DNA of 28,279 nucleotides, taken from NCBI GenBank assembly GCA_021029095.1, contig JAJOHG010000334.1, forward strand, positions 1 to 28,279, read 5' to 3'. A model generated the notes under the pieces. It ran no database searches. It saw only the letters and a list, made by a program, of their open reading frames with translations, and was not told the origin of the DNA. Positions 19,640 to 28,279 of this stretch are shown here, in pieces. The stretch is from Phellopilus nigrolimitatus (lineage: Eukaryota; Basidiomycota; Agaricomycetes; Hymenochaetales; Hymenochaetaceae). Made by a program: the position numbers and the translations under genes. Within the stretch, counting starts at the first letter, position 1, and every line of letters starts with the position of its first letter.

Positions 19640-20300
19640 GTATGCATAGACTATCGAGGAACAGACTAGACGAACTGCACATATTTTTATCAAACGCACA
19701 GCCTAGAGTGTTCTACATGTTGTATATGTCTTTCATAACATAATATTAGAAGCGATCATATTTTCACATTCGTCTTACTACCATCCATAGTCTTCTTCGA
19801 AGCAGCCATTACCTACTCGTCAATTCACGACAAGCTACGCATGTCATGGAACCTGAGTTCACCGAGCACGTTGCTAAACATGCTCGGCCGACTTTGCGAG
19901 GATAACTATCGACCACCCGGGAGCGGTCTTATGCGTTGAACGTCTTTGAATTAGAAGTCGGACCCACACGTTGAAACTCCGATGCTGCATGGGGCGACAA
20001 GGAGGGTCCGGGAATTTAATAGTTTCTCAGAGCAGCGTTGTCCATGAATATATGGCAAACAGCTTGGCTCATTTTTGAGCTGAGTGATTCGTATGCTAGG
20101 TAACGTTAAGTACGAAATAAAGGGCTCTGCTGCTGAAGTCGGTCTCAGATAGTTATTTCGATGTCATTTTATATTTGATTTGAGGCGAAAATGGAATATG
20201 GATTATGAAATAAAACAACAATGGAACAATGCAATCAGGCTTCGGGTAATAATATCTCAGACGAGGAACTGCCTCGGAAAAATAGCTGACAACAGCATAA
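19640..20300. other. intergenic between alcohol dehydrogenase and tRNA
   Basis: 660 bp with the 3' end of the dehydrogenase transcript and then AT-rich sequence. I see no coding sequence. A T-rich run on the minus strand at 20277-20282 is the likely end of the tRNA transcript. Confidence 0.55.
20277..20282 (-). terminator. RNA polymerase III terminator
   Basis: Six T on the minus strand, beginning 19 nt beyond the 3' end of the tRNA-Ala gene. This is the standard Pol III stop signal. Confidence 0.65.
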
Positions 20301-20372
20301 TGGAACAATGGCGGATTGAACGCCAGACTTCTTCGATGCAAACGAAGCACTCTACCACTGAGTTATTGCCCC
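20301..20372 (-). tRNA. tRNA-Ala (anticodon UGC)
   Basis: The 72-nt minus-strand sequence folds into a full cloverleaf: acceptor GGGGCAA/TTGTTCC, D stem ACTC/GAGT with loop AGTGGTA, anticodon stem CTTCG/CGAAG with loop TTTGCAT, and T stem TGGCG/CGCCA with loop TTCAATC. The anticodon is TGC. The acceptor has the G3-U70 wobble pair that marks alanine tRNAs, and the discriminator base is A. There is no intron. The B box deviates (TTCAATC for TTCGAATC-like). The arms are more AT-rich than usual for a nuclear tRNA-Ala, but a Pol III terminator follows. Confidence 0.92.
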
Positions 20373-20599
20373 CTACCGAGGAACTGATTGATTTTGTCTT
20401 GATAGCTCTACTCAAGGTTTGTGGGGAAATGGAAAAGAATATCTGGATTGCTGAGTCACATTGTGTGGCTGTGCTTTGTGGCACGTCGATCTTTTACTTA
20501 CTATAAATGTAGTTGTCAAATGGCGAAATCCGAAGACATCACAATCGGATCGCCAGCTGGCACTAATGTGCTGATTGGCTCCGCCTTCAGCTGGTTCAC

Positions 20600-23500
20600 A
20601 TGCTACTAAGTCGACATCTTTATGCTCAGTACCTTCGTCCTATAGCGTCACATACGCAGTGCGGCAACCGACTTCTAAGCCATCTGTCTCGTTTCCGATT
20701 TCATTCAACTATGGCGAGCGGACAGACTGTCGACACATCTCGGAGACTAGCCGCGCTGAGGGAGCTCCTGGAACGCAAGACACCGAAAATCGATGTCTTC
20801 GTGGTTCCGAGCGAAGATGCCCGCAAGTCTTCTTTCTGATCATGCTCGCCATCTGGAATGGATGGTTATGCTTAGTTATTGCAATCTCCATCAGACTTCA
20901 GCGAATATCCATCTCGTAGTGATGAGCGCCGTGCTTTCATTTCAGGCTTCAATGGTTCAGCTGGTGAACTTGATAGCTTATTAATATCTCAATCCTCGGA
21001 TCTCATATGTACTTTCGGTGTTAGGCTGCGCTGTGGTGACTGATAACAATGCCTACCTTTTCACGGACGGACGCTACTTTCTCCAAGCGTCGCAGCAACT
21101 GGATAAGTAGGCCGAGATTTGAAAAGACAATCTCCTCTTTTTTTCGTTAATCATCATTTTTTCTCATAGGAATTGGACTTTGATGAAGCAAGGGCTTCCA
21201 GGTAAATTTCAAGCCCACGACGGAGAACTGTGTTTCTTAATATAAGCCATAGATGTTCCTACGTGGCAAGAGTTCATTTCAACTGTGCGTCCAAAAAGGC
21301 AGTCTCTTCTAGCTCGGCCCTGACAGTGTCACAGAAACTGGAAAGCGGCAAGAGAATCGGAATAGATCCGAGCCTGATTTCTGCAGGTCGGCATTATATT
21401 CTGCCCTTACTGCTTTGTTCTACTTGTTGAGCCCGTACACTACAGCCGACGCCAAATCCCTCAGGGAATCGCTGCAGAAGAAAGATTCCGAGCTTGCTTC
21501 ACTTGACAAGAACCCTGTAGATGTTGTTTGGGGAGACGACAGACCTGCACGAATAAAGAACAAGGTCTTTCATCTTGACGTCAAGTACTCAGGTATGCTC
21601 ATAATGAACCAATCGGACCAATGTAACTTGACGGGTCCCGTCATTCGCTTCTTAGGACGATCGTCGCAGGAAAAGCTAACCGCGCTTAGAGAGCAGCTGA
21701 CGAAGAAGAAAACCGTCGGTATGGTCGTGAACATGCTCGACGAGGTCGCCTGGCTGTTCAACTTACGCGGCTCAGACATCGATTTCAATCCTGGTAACTG
21801 AATCAAGCACATGCCTGCTAGCTAGAGCTGAACTTCGCCCTAGTTTTCCTTGCTTACGCGGTCGTCACGCTTGATAAAGCTGTGCTCTTTGTCGACAGCG
21901 AGCAGATTACTGATCCAGTCCGCGCCCATTTCGGCAAGAATGTCGAGATACAACCCTACGATTCGATTTTCAGCTACCTGAAGGAATTGAGCAATACTTT
22001 GGGGCTGAGCGAAAATAAGGTGGCTTTATCACTTGCTCTATCCCAATGTGATTAGGCGAATACGAGCAGAAGGCTGACTTGTTTTCTTTACTCAGCGTTT
22101 TTTACTCGGAAATAACGCGAGCCTCGCTATCGCTGACGCAATCGGAATCGTGAGTGCACGCGTTCTTCTATCCAATATCCTGCCCACTTTACTTTTGCAT
22201 CATTTCGCTGATCTCGAGATTCTTATTATGTCGGTCTCAGGATAATGCTCTCACCTCTCCCTCGCCAGTCGCAGACGCTAAGGCCATCAAGAACAGCACG
22301 GAAATCACGGGCTTCCGCGAGTCACACATCCGCGACGGCGCCGCTTTGGCGCGCTACTTTGCTTGGCTGGCGGCACAGCTGGACGCAGGTGCTCAGCTTT
22401 CAGAAAGCGAGGCAGCAGACAAATTGGCCGAGTATCGTTCGTGCGTTGATGCCTGTGTCTTTATTTCCTTCTTAGCTGAAAAGGTTATAGTGAGCTCGAT
22501 TTGTTCAAGGGCTTGTCTTTCCCGACAATAAGCTCGACAGGTCCAAACGGCGGTAGGTGATGACGGCGCTTAGTTGTTAAATTGCGCTAAAAGTGCCGTC
22601 CTCAGCTATCATTCATTACGAGCCTGAGCCGGGGAACTGTGCGACCATCCGAAAAGATCAGGTCAGTCGCTGTAAAGATAGATTGGATTTAGACAGTTCA
22701 TGGACGATAATTAGATATACCTCTGCGATTCTGGAGGTGAGGATAATTCGCCGCAGATAAATCACATTGATTCGACTATTCCGATACTCATTTATAGCTC
22801 AATTCATTGACGGCACGACTGACGTTACCAGGACATGGGTAAGGTTATAGTTCTTGAACGACGATCTCTGATGGCTTGAAGTACTTTATAGCATTTCGGG
22901 ACCCCGACTGAAGAGGAAAAACGAGCCTTCACGCGCGTCCTGCAAGGACACATTGCTATCGACACGCTGGTGTTTCCGAACTGGACGACTGGTAAGTCGT
23001 TGCTAGTAGCGTGCGGATCTATGTGATTTTTCCTTAACGAATTTCATCAGGATTTGCAATGTGAGACGGCATTTTTTTTTTCGCGTGTTGATCCAGTTTA
23101 TAATTTGCGCGATCCTCAGTGACCCTATTGCGCGACGGCCATTATGGCAAGACGGACTTGGTTAGCAGTCTGCCATTTTGTGTTTCTTCGCACCGGATAT
23201 TAACATTCATTTTGCTTCTCAATGATAGATTACAGGTGAATAAATAGAGCCCATGTTCACACGTCCTAAATACTAACCTTCACTAATTGGAAGGCATGGT
23301 ACCGGGCATGGCGTCGGCCACTTTCTCAATGTCCACGAGGGGCCGCATGGAATCGGCCAGCGCATCGGTATGTTCGGGACCTTCGAAAAGCATGTTGCTT
23401 CTGCGCTGACATCCTCGGATAAATAAGCATATAACAGCACCCCGTTGAAGGCCGGTATGACGGTATCTAACGGTGCGTCTCGCTATTTGTTTTAGGAAGG

Positions 23501-23938
23501 CTGTATGAAAAGTTCGACGTACTTACTCATATTGGGGAACCAGAACCTGGTTTTTACAAGGATGGCCATTTTGGTATTCGGATTGAAAATGTTGTTATCG
23601 TGCGCGAAGCACAGACCCCGAACAATTTCGGCGACAAAGGGTATCTCAGTTTCGAGCACGTCACGATGGTAAGATTTGCGATTACATCTTCCCCTCGTTC
23701 TTCCTCATGCTCTTGAATCCCTCGGCCTCTACTATGCCATTGAGCTGATCTGATTTCTTCCCTTTCCGTTATGCAGTGCCCGATCCAGACAAAGCTCGTC
23801 GCACAAGAGCTTCTTTCACCTGAGGAGCGCGTGTGGCTGAATGCGTACCACGAGGAAGTGCACGAGAAGATTGCCCCTCTGCTCGCAAACGACCCACGCG
23901 CGCTGGCCTGGCTTGAGCGCGAGTGCGCTGCGATATGA
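20600..23938 (+). CDS. Xaa-Pro aminopeptidase (aminopeptidase P, M24B)
   Basis: Twenty-three exons: 20600-20822, 20895-20963, 21025-21106, 21170-21201, 21253-21284, 21335-21386, 21446-21592, 21656-21793, 21844-22019, 22096-22149, 22241-22440, 22491-22552, 22606-22661, 22715-22736, 22798-22838, 22892-22991, 23051-23060, 23120-23160, 23229-23235, 23294-23367, 23428-23472, 23544-23668 and 23777-23938. They sum to 649 codons plus stop. The enzyme removes an N-terminal residue before proline using two metal ions. Ligands visible: D446 and D457 ([12 protein letters not shown]), H520 (HGTGHGVGH), E555 (EPGFY) and E569 (GIRIEN). Residues 1-37 are Arg/His-rich and resemble a mitochondrial presequence; ATG 20711 (612 aa) gives the usual cytosolic length. 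Intron 1 begins with GC (C|GCAAGT), which restores the conserved SEDAH. Exons 17 and 19 are 10 and 7 nt. Confidence 0.94.
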
Positions 23939-25478
23939 GCGCGCACCAGGCCCGCCGTTACTGAATTCGTGATGGATGGAAGTAGGGGAACGTGGGAGGG
24001 CGCGTTCCGTGGCGCATGAAACGCAGGACGGAGAAGTAGAAAGAAGATAGGAAGCAGATGGCGTATAGTACGGCAGTGCGCTTGCCAGCCATTCAACTCT
24101 CTTCGAGCAATAGGCAATGTCAAAGAGTGCTTTATTTAACTCTAAGTCCGGCGCAGTCCCTTTCTGGTGGACGTGCGATCAACTGATGAAGATGGAGAAA
24201 TTATGACGTGAGTGTGCATTCCCCGTTTCGGGATCAAACGCGGGTGGTAGCTTGGAAACGAAGTATCTCACTCGGAGTTTACTTATACTTATTTCATAAT
24301 CTCCTGAACCTCATGAACGAAATGAAGGGGGAAAATGTCTTCGTCTTCGCTCTTTTCAGTCTCCCATTTTGCTCCCTCACTCTATTCCTTCTCCGAACCT
24401 TACAACGCGCGTCTTCCGACGTCGTAACGCAGCACATGCAATTATATCTTCTGGGTTCATGATGGGTTCGCCCCGAAGAAGTGTTTCATACGCTTCCAAG
24501 CTTGTACTCGTCCGATACCAAAGAACTGCGGAGCTCCCAAGAGCCCTTCTCGGGCGTATCAGAGACATCAGAATAGCAAACCGCCGCGCCGCCCGTCTCG
24601 CCGCCCCCACGAAGCCCCATTGTCCTCCAGCACGTTGCGCGCCGGGTCCTGCATTGTGGCCCAAATGCAGCAGGGGCGCTAGGCCGCTTCGGGGGGCTTC
24701 TATCTCGAAGTTCAGACTCAGCGAGCCGCGGGACGCGTCGCGACGCGTCGCTTACGCGCGCGTCTCTTTGATATCGCCGTTCCCAGACGCGGACACGCCC
24801 CACACGTCCGGATTCCCGCCCCTCGCTCTCGGGCGCATTTCCGTATTCACATCTGCCTTATGCCGATTGGCCCCTCGGAAAATAGTACATGTATCACGCG
24901 CGGCCATCTCAGGGGCCCGAGAAGCTGCCTCGCGGGCAGTCACATCAACTTTGACTCCCTTTCCTAACGCAGATCCCTTGATGGCGCGCTATCGGCTCGC
25001 ACCCTTACGCCACACGTCTTGGTACACTACAAACAAAGTGAGGGGGAGAAAAAAACAAAAACTAGAGCACAGCACAAAAACACTAATAAATACTCGACGA
25101 GGTTGTCGAGGGCTAAAGGAAATAACAAGACAGTAGACTAATTTTAATGCATGTACAAGGCTGCGAAATAGCGAAGAGCAGACAGCAAGTGCGACGAAGG
25201 ATATGGGTGCGCAGGAGACGGTAGGGTTCAGTTAGAAATCGATAGTGGCGGACATGGGGGGTAGATGGGGGACTTGAGAGGGGAATATATACACGGGAAG
25301 GCCCGAAAGGACACAAAATTACACAGCAAGATCGAAAGGGCAAATTAATGAGTGGGGCGTCGCAAAGATGAGCCGGAATTTCGAATAGCGAGAACGGTAG
25401 ATAGAAATTACCAAGAAAAAAAACAGTAGTGCGTGAAAACGAATAAGAACGGGGGTATCAAAAGCTGAGGCGAGCCGT
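23939..25478. other. long convergent gap without a recognised gene
   Basis: 1.54 kb between the stop codons of the aminopeptidase (plus) and the Hsp20-like gene (minus). The centre (about 24500-25000) is GC-rich and open in several frames on both strands; the flanks are AT-rich. The longest frame is described separately. Both 3' UTRs lie here. I recognise no RNA gene or repeat element. Confidence 0.5.
24369..25136 (+). CDS. doubtful 255-codon ORF
   Basis: One uninterrupted plus-strand frame, Arg/Ala/Ser-rich, with no known domain, signal peptide or membrane segment. Two loosely similar stretches (SPFPDADTP and TPFPNADPL) lie about 70 residues apart. Opposing minus-strand frames (24486-24803 and 24377-24664) are also open, which points to base composition. 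I would not call it a gene without transcript evidence. Confidence 0.18.
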   Translation: MLPHSIPSPNLTTRVFRRRNAAHAIISSGFMMGSPRRSVSYASKLVLVRYQRTAELPRALLGRIRDIRIANRRAARLAAPTKPHCPPARCAPGPALWPKCSRGARPLRGASISKFRLSEPRDASRRVAYARVSLISPFPDADTPHTSGFPPLALGRISVFTSALCRLAPRKIVHVSRAAISGAREAASRAVTSTLTPFPNADPLMARYRLAPLRHTSWYTTNKVRGRKKQKLEHSTKTLINTRRGCRGLKEITRQ

Positions 25479-26845
25479 CTAGTCCGTGGGTGTGCACCCG
25501 GACTCGTCCTTGCTCGCCTGTGCGCCGGCAGGGTATCTGATGAAAAGGATGCCGTCCTCCATCGTCACTTTTACGCTATCGGGCTAGAGAGCCACCGGAA
25601 GGGGGGAAATGAATTGAAGCTGTTTCTTAGATCCGAAAAAGAGAGACGTGGGACACAGGGCGCACCTTCGTCTCTGGTGGGACGACCAGCACGCGCTTGA
25701 ACTCGCCGAGCTTGCGCTCGTGCACCATGTACCCGCTCACTGCCCCTCCTTCTCCGGTGGGCCCGCCCTCGGGAAGGAGGGGCCGCGAGCACCCGCGCAC
25801 GATGAGTTGCGTGACGCGGCTACGCGGGCACACGCCGAGCGCGAGTCGTAGATGTGCGCGCTTGACGCCCGGCAGCTCGAGCATGGCGGTCAGCGTGTTC
25901 GTCGCCGCGTTGAAGTGCACGTCCGTCCGAATCAGGTAGCGCCGGGGCTCGGAAGTCGATGTGGCAGGCGACGCGGCAGACAGCGATGATGGCGAGGTCT
26001 GCTGTGTTGGGCTTGAAAAAAAAGATGTGAATTAAACGAAATATGATCGGTGTAGTCAGTGAAGGGTGAAAAAAGAGCGGATGGTGAAAGCGAGCGCACC
26101 TTTGAACCGTATTTCCTGCCAGGATGGCGCCCTTGGCGACCTGCGTTTGTATTTTCGAGGTTGCACTCACATCGACAGCACCTGGTCCAGATACTGCACG
26201 GCGGTGATAAGGGTGCGCAGCGAGGCGCGCCTGGGCGCGAGCAGTCGCAGTCGCAGGTCTTTGTGCCTTGTCACCTTTCACACTCGAAAGCTCATGTAAG
26301 TCGAACCACTTTCCCGGTAGTGGGACACTCGAGACAGACTGTGGGGTGTCTTGCTGCTGTTGCTGCGTACCAGACACCTCTGTTGGGTTGTGTGTTGGAG
26401 TGCTCAAGTTCGATGCCGGGAGAGAAGGTGTTTGCGCTTGCTTCTGTTGCGCTTGGGGGTAGGCTTGGATGTGGTTCCGGGCTTTCGATTGAGGCTGAGC
26501 AGGCTGTTGACGCGGACGTCGAAGTGGTCGCTCAATAAGTTGGATCACTTGCGGCGACTCGTACGTCTGAGTCTGAGTAGGCTGAGTCTCTGGCGGTGTC
26601 AGGGTTGCCACCGGGGATTGCATCTGCATCTCTGTCGGCGTCGGGGTGTTGGAGCTTTGCTGTTGGTGTATCTGGCAGTGTTGCTGCATGGCGGGGCTCT
26701 GGGCATAGATTGCTGCTGATGCGGACGCGACTGCGGTAAGCTGGCCAGCGTCGTCCTGGATGTCCCACTGGAGGGTGTTGAAGGCGTCGAGCGGTGTTGC
26801 GGGGGCGGGCGAGTAGTGCTCAATGTATGGGTACTGGAAGGACAT
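25479..26845 (-). CDS. Hsp20/alpha-crystallin domain protein with long Gln/Pro-rich N-terminus
   Basis: Minus-strand exons 26100-26845, 25666-26011 and 25479-25583; phases close, giving 398 aa. Residues 1 to about 265 are low-complexity (Gln, Pro, Thr, Ser) with a QQQQQ run, starting MSFQYPYIEHYSP and including GKWFDLHELS and HPYHRRAVS. The alpha-crystallin domain follows: RRYLIRTDVHF, then NTLTAMLELPGV, ERKLGEFKRVLVVPPETK and PDSVKVTMEDGILFIRY at the end. Small heat-shock proteins hold unfolding clients; this length is about twice the usual and the C-terminal I-x-I motif is absent, so a regulatory or specialised role is possible. Intron 1 (88 nt, acceptor CAAG) is less certain because a second frame is also open near 26180-26280. 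A TATA box lies 38 nt upstream. Confidence 0.85.
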
Positions 26846-27324
26846 TGTATTACGAATTTATGGGCGGCAGAGCGACTGTCGTCCTTTTATACCTGCGGAG
26901 TCATCGACGCGTGTTCTTCCAAACGTGACCGCGTTTGGCCGGTCCCGGACAATAGTAACCTTAATCGCTAATTGGAATCACATCACACGTGACGTCACGC
27001 TCCCTTCTCAAAAAAGGATTCAAGATACGCGAGAGCAATAAAATTGAAAATAAAACAAAAGAGGAAAAAATAAGCGCGTGGACATACAATGGACAGCGTA
27101 TGAAAGGCGAGCTTACCGACGGTTGCAGCGGAAAAAACTCACTGAAGAAAAAGAATGTGTGCGACGTATACGGGCTGTCGGTGTCCGGAAATGGAAACCC
27201 GACGACCCCGACCGACTCAGAGCGGCGCCCGCCCGTCACGTGAAACATCGTGCGCGTATATTACAACTGATGTGGTGCTATGCTGGAGCGTGGTGATAAG
27301 TACAGGATGGAAGCAATCCCTATG
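26846..27324. other. intergenic, promoter of the Hsp20-like gene
   Basis: 479 bp between two minus-strand genes. The left part holds the Hsp20-like promoter; the right part is the 3' flank of the next gene. Clustered GAA/TTC units near 26920-26930 (TTCTTCCAA) recall half heat-shock elements but form no full triple. No gene is visible. Confidence 0.5.
26883..26891 (-). promoter_or_regulatory. TATA box of the Hsp20-like gene
   Basis: TATAAAAGG on the minus strand, 38 nt before ATG 26845. Confidence 0.6.
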
Positions 27325-28279
27325 CTAACGAGCGGACAATGACTCGGGTGTGCTGATAGCGTTCGGAAGTCCATGCGGCCCCCCGCCTCGCACCTCGACA
27401 TGAGGCCGCCATCGAAGAGGGTCCATAAAAATTATTAGAAGGATGAGATAGATGCTATTCGAGGGTCTCGTCCAGCGATGGTACAAAAACCCGAGATCGG
27501 TCGTCGTGGGCACAACGGGAGGTGCCGTCGCGCTCCCTGCCCGGCTCCGCACGAGCGAACCCGTCTCTGCTACACGCGCCCCACGCTCGATGCTTGTGCG
27601 CCGGCTCCGGCTTAGACTCAGGTCGCGCAGGTTCCCAGACTCCGCCACACGCCGCTCGTTGCCAAAACGCTGGTCACGCAGGGACCCGCGCCGGCTGAGT
27701 GGATCGACCGGGGACGGCGGTCCATCCCGTACAGGCATGTGAGTGGCCACGACAGGCGACCCGAGCGATGACGACAAAGACGGAGGCGGGACAGACGGGT
27801 ATGAAAGCGAGGGTGGCGGGAGTGGGTACGGCGCGGGCGGGTTCGACTGCAGGGACGCAGAGGACGGCGGCGTCGTCAGGTTTGTCGCATTGCTCACGAA
27901 ACTCTCCGGAAGTGTGGACATCATGGGTGAGAGATACGGCGACTCCGCGGATGACGGCGAGTTGCTTAGTGGCGTCTCGGAGATGGAGGGGACAGTATTG
28001 TGCGAGCGGCGCACTTGGGACGTTTGCCGTGGAATGGGCATACTATGTGTAGTCGACGACGGGCGCGCTTGCATAGTCGGCAGCGCGACCATAGACGCCG
28101 TCGGCGAAGACGACGCTGTCGAGGACGTGCGCCGGTGCGTCGGCTGCGAGTATGCGTCTGCTACGGACGACAGGCCGATGAGTTGTCGACCGGCAGTCCA
28201 AGCTACGTGGTCCATAAATGTCAGCCTTATTCCAGCTGCGACGCCACCGAGCAGGAGAGCACGCACCCGCCGCCGATGC
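27325..28279 (-). CDS. hypothetical Ser/Pro-rich protein (5' end outside window or at the edge)
   Basis: The minus strand is open from the window edge to the stop at 27325. The first in-frame ATG inside the window encodes MDHVAWTAGRQLIGLSS, but the frame stays open upstream (HRRRVRALLLGGVAAG), so the true start may lie beyond the window. I do not recognise the family. Most of the chain is disordered, rich in Ser, Pro, Thr and Arg, with repeated Arg-Arg-x-Ser-like sites (RRGSLRD, RRTSIERG) that could be kinase targets. Near the C-terminus is a short hydrophobic run (SIYLILLIIFM), too short for a sure membrane anchor. A 3' intron could change the last roughly 50 residues. Confidence 0.55.
   Translation of the reverse strand, partial: HRRRVRALLLGGVAAGIRLTFMDHVAWTAGRQLIGLSSVADAYSQPTHRRTSSTASSSPTASMVALPTMQARPSSTTHSMPIPRQTSQVRRSHNTVPSISETPLSNSPSSAESPYLSPMMSTLPESFVSNATNLTTPPSSASLQSNPPAPYPLPPPSLSYPSVPPPSLSSSLGSPVVATHMPVRDGPPSPVDPLSRRGSLRDQRFGNERRVAESGNLRDLSLSRSRRTSIERGARVAETGSLVRSRAGSATAPPVVPTTTDLGFLYHRWTRPSNSIYLILLIIFMDPLRWRPHVEVRGGGPHGLPNAISTPESLSAR

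Noticed and set aside
20301..20372. tRNA called as a mitochondrial insertion
   Set aside because: No other organelle-like sequence is recognisable around it and a Pol III terminator is present, so a nuclear gene is the simpler reading; kept only as a question.
26170..26290. Alternative frame in the Hsp20-like gene with a helix-like LRTLITAVQYLDQVLSM and a GTGAGT donor
   Set aside because: Using it needs an extra frame change, and I could not bring it into phase with the alpha-crystallin exon; the continuous frame joins cleanly with one 88-nt intron.
1..28279. CRISPR arrays, operons, phage genes, or a biosynthetic cluster
   Set aside because: No regular spaced repeats or co-directional functional cluster; intron-rich fungal genes throughout. 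No backbone synthase or dedicated cluster transporter is present.

Overview
The window is nuclear DNA of a filamentous fungus, most probably a mushroom-forming basidiomycete. Three things point there. Genes are dense and broken by many short introns (about 43-90 nt, GT/AG with TAG or CAG acceptors). Coding DNA is GC-rich against AT-rich gaps. The gene set is typical, including a secreted aspartic protease close to polyporopepsin. No prokaryotic operon, CRISPR array, phage or biosynthetic cluster is visible. All gene models were spliced by hand; exon lengths were checked for reading phase and junctions against known family motifs.

Layout, left to right. Positions 1-1744 hold a divergent pair: a DNAJC11-like J protein (minus, running off the left edge) and an Mdm35/TRIAP1-like twin CX9C protein (plus), sharing a 197-bp gap. 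Positions 2456-5316 carry a complete 9-exon peroxisomal ABCD half-transporter (minus, 771 aa). Positions 5945-7495 carry a 516-aa disordered protein of unknown function (minus). Positions 7496-10347 are gene-poor and hold two neighbouring TA-flanked non-autonomous DNA transposons plus one doubtful reading frame. Positions 10348-11747 encode a pepsin-like aspartic protease.

Positions 12545-14318 encode a 13-exon short-chain dehydrogenase with a mitochondrial-type N-terminus. Convergent to it is protein-L-isoaspartate O-methyltransferase (14644-15700, minus). Positions 15701-18121 are an accessory stretch with a decayed copy of the first transposon family, a second element with 53-bp terminal inverted repeats, and a 20-G run. 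Positions 18122-19639 encode a zinc-dependent cinnamyl-alcohol-dehydrogenase-type enzyme (8 exons). A tRNA-Ala(UGC) gene lies at 20301-20372 (minus). Positions 20600-23938 encode a 23-exon Xaa-Pro aminopeptidase with 10-nt and 7-nt microexons. After a 1.5-kb gap come an Hsp20-domain protein (25479-26845, minus) and an unidentified Ser/Pro-rich protein cut by the right edge.

The genes are mostly unrelated housekeeping functions, not one pathway. A loose mitochondrial theme runs through DNAJC11, Mdm35, the targeted dehydrogenase and a possible mitochondrial form of the aminopeptidase. Points most worth checking are the shared DNAJC11/Mdm35 promoter, the lost H-loop histidine in the ABC transporter, three GC-AG introns in three adjacent metabolic genes, the microexons, and the transposon remnants. 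I found no convincing new multi-gene system.
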